A stretch of DNA of 64,000 bases, taken from contig CAKOGZ010000141.1 in the NCBI GenBank assembly GCA_934045905.1, positions 1-64,000 of the forward strand, in the 5' to 3' direction. Positions within the stretch are counted from its first letter, which is position 1, and the number at the start of each line of letters is the position of its first letter. The translations under genes and the position numbers were made by a program. Under the pieces are notes generated by a model that worked only from the letters and a program-made list of their open reading frames with translations, searched no databases and was not told where the DNA came from. Below, piece by piece: positions 55,490 to 64,000 of this stretch. Source of the DNA: Leuctra nigra (Eukaryota > Arthropoda > Insecta > Plecoptera > Leuctridae).

Positions 55490-56400
55490 TATTCATATTG
55501 ACGGAGGGAAATTTGGGCTATTGAGTATCCTGACAAAATTAATCTACGCCCACTATTTAGGGTATTCGTAAGTATGAATCAAAGGAAAATTTTAGTTGAA
55601 AAGTCTGCGCCCTTAATATAAAAGTGACGTTGTTACCATAAACTGCATGCATTGCATTTTATAAAACAATGTATGTAACAATGATCTTATCTTTGTTAAG
55701 TGTGCGTCGTTAAATAAACTCACCAGCCTTGTTGCCGTGTGTGCGTCATTAATATTCAGTCAAAGCATGATACATTTTGTGTATTTATTTAGTGAGAGCA
55801 GAAAATTTAGTTTTGGACATAAGATTTAGCTCGTTTATTAATTACCTTTTTTAGTGAAGAAATATTGTGAGTAATTGAATGCGGTAACATTTTCTGATAT
55901 TATTACCGTTCTAATGCATCTCAACTAATTGTTCTTGGAGAGCGGTAGTTTCTTTACACCGGGGGTGTTGCAGTTAGTGTCCACTTGATGGATGATAAAA
56001 AGGTTACCGGTGGAAGGTGGGAAGGAGGCGATCGTGGCTTATCAAGCGAATAAAGCAAGCGTCTTTATCTGAAACTTATAGCTCGAATCTCTGATTTTTT
56101 GTCTGTTTGTTGTTCTTGATCTATTTCAGGTCAAACGGAATAACGGATTAGGCCAATTTATTCACAACACATTAATTACTATCCTGATTGAGGACTTGAT
56201 GATTTCTAAAAGATTTGCATTAGTTTCATCTTAAATACCTCCAGACTCCAGAGTGTTTATCGTTTAAAGTGGAAATGCATTTCCATGGAGTCATTCAGAC
56301 TCAAGCAACTCGTTAAAGTCGAGTGTAAGAGGTTTGCGCACACAAGTGCAAAGAGACATGGTGACAGCATCGTCACCGGTGGTATGACAGTTCGTAGTGA
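55490..56400. other. Unique middle of the long-TIR element, no gene
   Basis: AT-rich sequence with no domain or tandem repeat recognised. Confidence 0.45.
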
Positions 56401-56478
56401 GCATTCTCTACCTTCATTCCATTCTCCTCGGAGATCTCTAACCCTCATCAGTGCGTTGTGTCTAATGTCCGTCTGTCC

Positions 56479-56552
56479 GACCGGGTAGCTCAATTGGTAG
56501 AGCTCTCGCCCGGCAAGTGAGAGGTCCCGGGCTCGTGCCCCGGTTCGATAGG
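56479..56552 (+). repeat. tRNA-Ala(GGC)-like SINE head
   Basis: GACCGGGTAGCTCAATTGG, anticodon arm CTCGC-CCGGCAA-GTGAG, T-arm CCGGG-CTCGTGC-CCCGG with a perfect 5-bp stem. The upstream CATCAGTGCGTTGTGTCTAA is shared with 7557 and 59,470, so these are copies of one SINE. Confidence 0.7.
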
Positions 56553-56689
56553 ATATTTTAACAACGCACATCCCTTCATAACAATCTGAATAATGGATAA
56601 CGTTCATTTGTCGTTCGTGTTAATGCTTTTCATAATCTGTCTTATATTTTCTGTAAAGGGAATTTCAGTTCGACTTCGAGGTGTTGCCC

Positions 56690-56880
56690 GTTTCGGTGCT
56701 CGATCATCAACGCGTTACACTGGGCGTTTTCCTAGTTATTAGTGACAATCATAGCATTGACTCTCGACTGAGGAACACCACGACGCACCTCAGTCAAGTA
56801 GGTCGGTCGCGGGAATCGAAGTCAGGACTTCCGGGAAACAAGCTTAGGGCGTTACTGCCTGAGCCAACTTGCTCCAGTTA
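56690..56880 (-). repeat. Second tRNA-derived SINE (minus strand)
   Basis: The minus strand begins GGAGCAAGTTGGCTCAGGCA (A-box-like) and has GACTTCGATTCCCGC (B-box-like), followed by a body with GTAACGCGTTGATGATCG. Partial copies at 16,236-16,362 and 24,200-24,255. Confidence 0.65.
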
Positions 56881-57494
56881 AATTAAACATGATGCATAAA
56901 TTAGGCTTGGCGCTTAAAATGCAAGCTAAATGCTGCCATTTATTTAACTGCATCCCCTACAGTAGGTATCCATACAAAAAATTGTTAGGGAATATCCATC
57001 AATTTTAAAATAAGTCGGATTATAATTATTCAAAACAACAAGATGAATTTTGTCAGGATCTTCAATAGAAAATAATGTCCTTCATAAATATGAAATTTAA
57101 TGTCAGTGAACATTATGGCGGGACAAAGACATTAATGTCATGTTCTGTCATAATTTTATTGTTGCTATAGCAACATCATTGTTGTTTGATAAATATTACA
57201 TCACACTGATTTTCAACATAGTGTTAAAGTCCCTCAAAGATATTTACGTAAATTCAAATTGATATTTATTAATGAAAATTGTTATATTTTGAGTTATGAG
57301 TAAAGTAATATTTAAGTCGGTTTTGAAATAAATTCCAATGAAAAGGCGTAACTGTCATAATATTGGCAATAGGTAATTTTTTTTTGTATAGACAAAAGAA
57401 AAACTATAATGTGAGTGTTATTTTGAAATTTAGTTTTTCTCGTCAAATTAATTTAAAGTCAATGTAGGATGTAAACCCAATCATTTATATAGAC

Positions 57495-58492
57495 CAGTGG
57501 TACTCAACCTTTTTGACTTGCGGGCTAATAATACGAATTTGCTTTTGTTGGCGGCCCGCATTTTTTAAAAAAAAGTACAATAATGCTCACGTGTTCAGGT
57601 TGGTTCATCCATGCGCGTAGGAACTACTTTTATCTTGAGAGGGGGGAGGGGGGTATTTCGACACCCGGAAGGGGGGTCTAAGGAGCGAAGCATGTAAATT
57701 TTAGCCCCGCAGGGCGTCATTTAAAAATTTTACAATTTAAAAGTGATTCAATTTCTGGTGCTCTAAAATGCCCGAACTGAATCAAACTACCCTCCAATTG
57801 TTGCTTCGCAAGTCGTTTTTTTTTAGAATTTAAGCTATTTATAAGTGGTTCTGGGATGCACTTATTTTTGTATGGTCAATGGGGGGTCAGTCTGCTCGGG
57901 TTGGGGGGATAATCCCCCATCCCCCAACCCCTTCTTATGTGTCTGGTTAATTCAGTGTATTTTGTTTATTAGGGAACGAATTGAACAAAGTATCACACGC
58001 CAAAACAATACACTATTTCACAATTTTCGGAATTGGTGAATGGCTTCATTTTCGTTTTAACAAGTATGAAGTTACATTTAAGAAGTTTTCGTCGCATTTA
58101 CAGCCTGTTGCGTGGATCCTAACATGACAACTCTCAAAATTCCTCTCAAGTGCAAACAAGAAATTGTTAAAATCTTCTTCATATGGATATTTCATCTTGT
58201 TAGTTTATTTCTATGTAATGTTAACAGTTTCGATCAATATGTTTGGACCTTCTTCAGGACAAAACTAAACTTTAAAAAACCAAATCATATAAAATAATAA
58301 AACATTTCACATTTTTCAAATAATGTGTTCAATGAAACATTTTGTTATTTGTTATTTTTTTAAATTATTTGCACAGTTGATTTTGATTGTGTGAATAAGT
58401 ACGAGTAGGTATTGGAAACATCACCTGGGGATCCACAAAAATTAGTTCCACGGGCCGCATGCGGCCCGCGGGCCGCAGGTTGATTGCCACTG
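57495..58492. mobile_element. hAT-type MITE, 998 bp, TSD ATATAGAC
   Basis: Ends CAGTGGTACTCAACC and GGTTGATTGCCACTG; exact duplications at 57,487-57,494 and 58,493-58,500. GCGGCCCGC motifs lie near both ends, a known hAT MITE style. A G-rich piece with CGCGTAGGAACTAC (57,613) is a remnant of the family at 13,494. Confidence 0.95.
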
Positions 58493-59369
58493 ATATAGAC
58501 AGACGTATTCTTTGTGCTATGAATTGATTAACTGCACATACACCGGATTGTTTGCAAATGAAATTTAAAATTAGCAAAAGCAAAACATCATAATAAATAT
58601 TTTTAAAATTATGAATCTGAAACATAATATAGATTGCACTTATTGAGAAAATGTGAGCCGAAATCTCGGTAGACCACGATCGGGTTAGCCAGGAGCAATA
58701 TTCGAATGAAGATTCGACCTGCTAGGCTGATGCGATTGAGAAATTACCTGTTTCTATTTGACGTCAATATCTCCCCCATCCCTTGTTATTACTCGAGCAC
58801 AGAGAGAGAGAGAGAGATAGCTGCTAGAGTGAGAGGTCTGACCGGTTTGTACAGGCAATCGGAAAATTAATAGACAAGAGATGATACTCTAACTTTTCAT
58901 CACGATCACTTTATGTTTGGCTGAGTGTACATATTATACATACCTTCTGTAAAATATTTTCTATATGAATATATACGCTATGAAACTTGTTGTCTATGCT
59001 TTCTATAAATATACACAATAGTTATCTTCGTAATATTGTTTCGTGGTGAATATAATTAAGTCTCATGCGTTATACCTTCTCATCATGTAACAATTTCTAT
59101 TAATACACATTTTATAAAAATACATTTCACAAAGAAGACAGTCATATTGAATTTCTATTAAAAAATTTAACTTTATACACTTGACACTTCAAAAATATAT
59201 AATTGTGTTCCATTAGTTAGTAATTATTTGACAACGTTTCATGATTTCCTTCAGTCAAGATCAAATTATGAAAAGATACCAGTCTAATATCGCCATATTA
59301 ACAGTACTGCAAGAATATGTATGAGCCCACTTCCAATTGATATGAAGGGATGTGTGTTGTGAAAAATAT

Positions 59370-59443
59370 CCGACCGAACCGGGGCACGAACTTGGGACCT
59401 CTCACTTGCCGGGCGAGAGCTCTACCAACTGAGCTACCCGATC
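59370..59443 (-). repeat. tRNA-Ala(GGC)-like SINE head (copy within C7 spacer)
   Basis: Reverse-complement match to 7591-7664, as expected because C3 and C7 share their spacer. Confidence 0.65.
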
Positions 59444-59923
59444 GGACGGGCGGACATTAGACACAACACACTGATGAGGATCCTGACTCCTGACTCCATG
59501 GAAGTTTTCCAAAGAAACCTACATTCTCACCACTTCCAATTGTTATGTAATTCTTTCACCCTTATATTACTTATATATTACAGCATAAAATCATGCTTCT
59601 ATCGCCATTGACAAAACTATAAAATAGTCATTACTAAAAGTAGCTTGATTCATAGATTCTGGCTCTAATAGAAAGAGGAAAATGTACCTACTTGTAAATT
59701 TCTTTCCACTTTTAGGATAGAATGATGTCTTTAAAAAAACGATGCGCCAAGTCCTTTTGTAAAGTATTTCTCGGTGTTTATACTTTTATTTTAAAGATAC
59801 GATTAAATATTTGGAAATGTCATTGACTTGGCTCCTTTTTTGATATCACTCCTTTTCGGTGTTGAATTTTTTTAAAGTAAAGAGACTTGGCTGCCTTTTT
59901 TACACGGAGTGTTTTTTTCTGGG

Positions 59924-62556
59924 TATACAGAACACCAGCAGGGAAAATTGACAATTTTGTAAAATCATTAGATTCAATAATCCAATCCCTTTCCAAGGAA
60001 GGTAAAAGCATTATTATACTAGGAGACTTTAATATTGATTTTTCTAAAACCTCAAAAGCCCAAACAGCCTTAACAAACATTATGGCAACACATAATATAG
60101 CTTTCACTATAAATGAACCTACCAGAATTGACCCCTTCCACCTAACAGCTTCAACCATCGATAATATAGCAACGAACTTTCACAAAAGCATCTTTGAAAC
60201 AGCGGTAATTAAAAGCAATCTCTCGGACCACTATGCTCAATCAATTACTCTGAAATTACAGCGCAATCAACACCCCAAACAAAATCGCACTATCCTTAAG
60301 CGACAATTTAATGAAGGAAACTTAAACCAATTTATTATGAAACTAGATCAGGAAAATTGGAATGAAGTATACAACACAGCGAATGCAGAGGAACAATTCA
60401 ATAATTTTGAAACTAGATTTATAGATTATTTTCAAACCAGCTTCCCTGAAAAGAAAGTATCAGTTCAAAATAGATTCAAAAAACAATCCTGGTTTTCAAT
60501 GGGTATAAAGAATTCCTGTAACAACCTACAATGCCTATATCTACTAACTCTGCAGTATCCAAAATCATTCATTACAAACTACTACAAAAATTATAAAAAG
60601 GTATACAAGAGAGTAATAGAAGCGGCAAAAAAACAGGATATAAACAAAAAAATTAGAGATAGCAAGGACAAATCAAAGAAAGTCTGGGAAATAATAAAAA
60701 AACACACTAACAACAAAATGAATTTACAAACAAAGAAAAATATAACAACTGTAGTCAACAACGTAAAAATATCAGACCAACAACTTATCTCAAACATATT
60801 CAACCACGAGCTAACCACGATGGCAGAAAAAATCACTCGCTCATTGACAGCAAATAGTACGAGCACATTTCACGAATACCTAAACAAGACTCCAGAATCA
60901 CCTATAAATTCCTTCTACCTATTCCCAACTCATGAACTGGAAATAGAGCAAATAGTAAATAAATTTCAAACAAAAAATTCTAGCGGAATAGACGACATTC
61001 CAATATCGCTGATCAAAAAATGTATTCAAAAAATCAAAACTCCACTTGCATTCATTTTCAATGAGTGCATAAATCAAGGAGTGTTCCCAAAGAAACTAAA
61101 AATCGCGAAAATAATTCCAATCCACAAGAAAGGAGACAGAGGGGAAATCTCTAACTATAGACCCATTTCTCTGCTCCCTGCCTTGTCCAAGATATTTGAA
61201 AAAATAATACATAAAAGACTGTCCTTATACCTTGAATCTGAATCATTACTTTCACCTAATCAAAATGGCTTCAGAAAAAGCAAGTCGACATCTCACACAA
61301 TCGATAACGTAATAACTAAAATCACGAGAGAGTTAGAAAATAAAATGCAAGTATTAGGAATATTCTGTGATCTGTCGAAAGCCTTCGACTGCATAAATCA
61401 CGGAATACTCTTTGATAAACTGCATCACTATGGAATTAGAGGAAAGTCCCATGAACTAATAAAATCATATCTAGAGAATCGAAGCCAAATTGTCCAAATT
61501 CAATCAACTAATACAAAGGGGGATGAGATAAAATATCTATCCGAACCGAAGCCAGTAACATGCGGTGTCCCCCAGGGATCCATATTAGGCCCACTATTGT
61601 TCACTATATTCATCAATGATCTACCATACAATATAGAAAATTCAGAGCTATTTGCTGATGACACGAGCCTAGTTATAAGCGAAAAAACCCTTGAGACTCT
61701 CCAACTTAAAGCCGAAACTGAACTCGCAAAAATACAAGGATGGTTCAATGCTAATAAACTGATCTTAAATTCCAATAAAACTAACTTTATCCACTTTAAT
61801 AGCATCAAGAACTTTAACCTTAAAACATATCCGGGAAGCTCAACAGAAACAGAAATAAAAATCATACGTAATCTAGCAGAAAACACAGAAATACAAAAAG
61901 TACAAACTATTAAATTCCTAGGTATAACAATGGATGCATCTCTCAATTGGAACTGGCACTGCGATATACTAGCCAAAAAGCTAAGCTCTGCCTGCTTCTC
62001 CTTGAAAACAATAAAAAAATTAACGAACATAAAAACAGCAAAGCTCGCCTATTATGCCAACTTTGAATCTCACATAAGGTATGGTATTGAGTTCTGGGGA
62101 GGATCTTCAGCTCTGAACCTCAATAAAATCTTTAAACTACAAAAAAGAGCGATTAGAATATTATTGGGCCTAGTTAAAAATCGAATGGACGACGGGTCCT
62201 TCACTAAACCTCACTGTAAACCTCACTTTATCAAACACAAAATAATGACATTATACAGCCTATTTATTTTTCGATCTTCAATCAACACTTACTTAAATGA
62301 TAATAAACAATCCCAAAATTGTAACATCCACACACATGATACCAGACAATCACAACAGGTCCATGTTCAATACAAAAGAACAAAACAAATACAACAAAAC
62401 TCAGCATACATACATTCGAAAATATACAACAAAATTCCAAATAGAATTAAAAAAGCCAAAGACATCAATCAGTTCAAAAATTCTCTTAAAACACTCCTCT
62501 CAAAAGCAGCATATTACTCACTCGAAGAGTTTCTTGATGATAAGAACATTAATTAG
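59924..62556 (+). pseudogene. LINE ORF2, second part: endonuclease C-half and reverse transcriptase
   Basis: Uninterrupted for 877 codons. Endonuclease end: IIILGDFNIDFS and NLSDHYAQSI. RT: NYRPISLLPALSKIFEKIIH, FRKSKSTSHTIDNV, GIFCDLSKAFDCINH (block A), GVPQGSILGPLLFTIFINDL and LFADDTSLVIS (catalytic), then KFLGITMDASLNWNWH, IRYGIEFWGG. It ends FLDDKNIN. The open frame extends 12 codons upstream into C7, which is chance. With 46,215-46,590 it makes a full ORF2. The plan is CR1/L2-like, in keeping with the SGNH ORF1. Confidence 0.9.
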
Positions 62557-62866
62557 TTAGTTACTTAGGTAATTAGTTTTGACTAAAATATTAGTAGGTA
62601 TTCGAAATATACTTATAGTTCATAATTATAATAATTATAATAACTATAAGTTTAATATTAATCTTCACTTGGAATTCCTCAATAATGTCAAATGCCAACT
62701 GTAATATTACTTATAAATACCTACATATTTTAAATTTTAATACTCTACTTTAAGAATACTTTCCTAAATACCCTAACATATGGGGGCCTCATTATTGAGT
62801 CTCTCAAGGGTCAATACATTGTAATATGTACTATTGTAATGTGAAAAGGAAATAAAACTATGAAAT
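62557..62866 (+). other. LINE 3' UTR and end
   Basis: AT-rich; ends TTGTAATGTGAAAAGGAAAT, AAAACTATGAAAT. AGGAAA at 62,867-62,872 matches AGGAAA at 44,576-44,581, a probable 6-bp target duplication. Confidence 0.7.
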
Positions 62867-62996
62867 AGGAAATAATGTAAACAAAACGCCTCCTTGTAAT
62901 CAAAGTCCTGAGAAAAATGTATGTACTTCCACTGAAACTCCAAATACATCTAGGTTCGGTAGAACCATAAGAAAGCCAAATCGGCTAACATATTAG
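62867..62996 (+). pseudogene. Gypsy pol part 5: C-terminal tail
   Basis: In the frame that continues from 44,581 it reads to SRFGRTIRKPNRLTY and a TAG at 62,994-62,996, the basic R-x-(G/S)-R-x-x-(R/K)-K-P-x-R ending usual for gypsy integrases. Confidence 0.85.
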
Positions 62997-63033
62997 AAGT
63001 TTAAAACATGTTGATTTAATTGTTTATTGATGT

Positions 63034-63046
63034 ATAAAGAGGGAGA
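63034..63046 (+). promoter_or_regulatory. Polypurine tract of the gypsy element
   Basis: ATAAAGAGGGAGA just before the 3' LTR, the expected plus-strand primer. Confidence 0.75.
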
Positions 63047-63179
63047 TGTGATATATGTATGATGACGTGTACCTCTGTACTACCTATATAAGGGAGGCTC
63101 GATAATAAATACGACAGTTGACATCTGGACTTGGTCTTGTTCGCATCTACCTAGTACGTTCCCATCACAACCTATGACA
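63047..63179 (+). mobile_element. 3' LTR of gypsy element, 133 bp
   Basis: No difference from the 5' LTR (40,040-40,172) was found by eye. Followed by target duplication GGTAG (63,180-63,184). Confidence 0.95.
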
Positions 63180-63184
63180 GGTAG

Positions 63185-64000
63185 CAGCTTGTGTGGCTAT
63201 CAAAAGTCTGTTTTCGGCGGTTTTGGTAACGCTTACAATTATTTCTACAAGTCATGATGATCGTTCGTCTCAAGCTACAGGACTGCTCTTGCAATTGGAC
63301 ATGGAATTCCTGATAAACATTTGCTTATTCCATAGCGTTTTGGGAATCCTGAAAGGAGCGTCCGACCATAGTCCGACCAACTGCAAAATGTCAATTGCGA
63401 CTTATCTACGGGCTTAGACGTAATTGAGGCAGTGCAAAGTGTAGTTCAGGATATGAGGGACACTCCAGAAACCAGCTTCCATACTATGTGGAATGAGGCA
63501 CTGTCAATAGCAAATAAAAACAACATCGACACTGATTCGGCGGCGACTACGTCAATCACGTCGCGAAGGGGCCGAGTTCGACGATTGCCTGCTCACCTGC
63601 AAAAGTTTATATTAACTGACGACATGGCTCACAGCGAACACCATCGTCCAGACAGCGAATCTGAATATAGAACTACACTGTTCATTCCTGTCTTGGACAG
63701 AATATTACAAGAAATGAAGACTCGATTTGCCGACAACGGTGGAATATTGAATGGTGTCACTGCCCTCCATCCACGCAATAAGGACTTTCTGAACATTGAA
63801 AAAATGACAAAGTTGGCGAATCACTACGCGTGTGATATGGACTCAATGTCAGCCGAAGTAAAGCTCATCCCTAAAATTGTAAAGAAATATGAGGCCGATA
63901 ATAATATCGAAATAAAATCTCTTTTAGACCTTGTTAAACTGCTCGAGAAATACCGCGATGCTCTCAGTGAGACCTATAAACTGATCGTGATTGGAATTAC
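63185..64000 (+). pseudogene. hAT-derived DUF4371/ZMYM1-like gene, part 3, runs off the window
   Basis: It continues in frame from 40,034-40,039 once the gypsy element and one GGTAG are removed. AACVAIKSLFSAVLV, LLLQLDMEFLINICLFHSVL and GILKGAS, then a frameshift near 63,370 caused by what looks like an 11-bp duplication (GACCATAGTCC). From 63,375 the next frame is open to the window end: NVNCDLSTGLDVIEAVQSVV, FIPVLDRILQEMKTRF, NGVTALHPRNKDFL. The hAT C-terminal dimerisation region should lie beyond 64,000. Confidence 0.8.

Larger units (their letters stand above)
54696..58926. mobile_element. 4.2-kb element with ~800-bp terminal inverted repeats
   Basis: It interrupts the C7 spacer. Arms 54,696-55,490 and 57,110-58,926 (the right arm lengthened by a hAT MITE) are diverged inverted copies; outer ends CTCAACCAAACATAAA and TTTATGTTTGGCTGAGT. 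GTAC flanks both sides (54,692-54,695; 58,927-58,930) against one copy in C3, a 4-bp duplication. The interior holds SINE-like sequence but no transposase. Superfamily unassigned. Confidence 0.75.
46591..59923 (-). mobile_element. Helitron-like element copy C7, 13.3 kb with nested insertions
   Basis: Its 3' end (CTAG 46,592-46,595 plus palindrome) is on the left and its 5' end (CCCAGAAAAAAACACTCCGTG on the minus strand) ends at 59,923. Arms lie at 54,410-54,600 and 59,728-59,923. It is split by LINE2 (47,096-53,249) and by the long-TIR element (54,696-58,926). Without these it is ~2.95 kb. Removing it leaves an A/T join with no duplication and restores the LINE endonuclease frame. Confidence 0.9.

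Noticed and set aside
59887..59923. Start of the 889-residue frame as the true ORF2 start
   Set aside because: The first 12 codons are Helitron-like element sequence; the LINE frame really continues from 46,590.
40040..63179. A single chimeric retroelement combining LTRs, gypsy gag-pol, SGNH esterase and a LINE-type endonuclease-RT
   Set aside because: The gypsy frame stops at 44,581 and resumes in the same frame at 62,867 after removal of the LINE, with AGGAAA on both sides. This fits a LINE inserted into the gypsy better than a true composite.

Overview
This is a eukaryotic nuclear window, most likely from an insect. The only clear host gene is a multi-exon mitochondrial 2-oxoglutarate dehydrogenase (OGDH, E1o) with insect-like exons. 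Most of the rest is transposable elements (TEs): Ty3/gypsy LTR elements, EN-RT LINEs, a Penelope-like element, P/THAP, hAT, piggyBac-like and Harbinger-like MITEs, tRNA-derived SINEs and many copies of a Helitron-like family. Hemiptera is a guess; species cannot be read from the sequence.

Layout. 0-12 kb: poly-G satellite, then Helitron-like copies split by a decayed gypsy element that itself holds a 1.5-kb P-like element (with a two-exon THAP remnant) and a hAT MITE; LINE fragments follow. 12.3-31.75 kb: OGDH on the minus strand. I place 13 exons by protein homology and splice signals. The introns are packed with MITEs. Four stretches of the gene carry tandem arrays (units of 68/70, 112, 134 and 149 bp), and every unit spans a splice junction. 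Exon 1 has 19 in-frame 27-bp repeats. At least seven exons carry frameshifts, in-exon deletions or a lost donor, although long TE reading frames nearby are intact, so the copy is either a decaying paralogue or an assembly problem. 32-37.3 kb: a Penelope-like element, a duplicated exon-like sequence, an intronless RSPRY1-like SPRY gene without RING, and LINE remnants.

37.4-64 kb is a nested stack. A hAT-derived DUF4371/ZMYM1-like gene is split by a Helitron-like element and by a gypsy element (40,040-63,179, 133-bp LTRs, 5-bp TSD). The gypsy pol is split by a hAT MITE and by a 5'-truncated LINE (SGNH ORF1, EN-RT ORF2). That LINE is split in its endonuclease by a 13.3-kb Helitron-like copy, which is split by a second LINE (minus strand) and by a 4.2-kb long-TIR element. 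The second LINE is split in its ORF1 by another Helitron-like copy. Each level can be undone to an empty site, several of which rejoin a reading frame.

The Helitron-like family is the best candidate for something under-described. It has a 3' 18-bp palindrome followed by CTAGA, inserts between A and T with no target duplication, has a 160-200-bp inverted repeat at its 5' end, shares inverted GACTTGGCTGG near both ends, and carries arrays of TGACGTCACTTCCGG plus ATGGCGGC, which read as joined CRE, ETS and YY1/Pho sites. No transposase was found in any copy.
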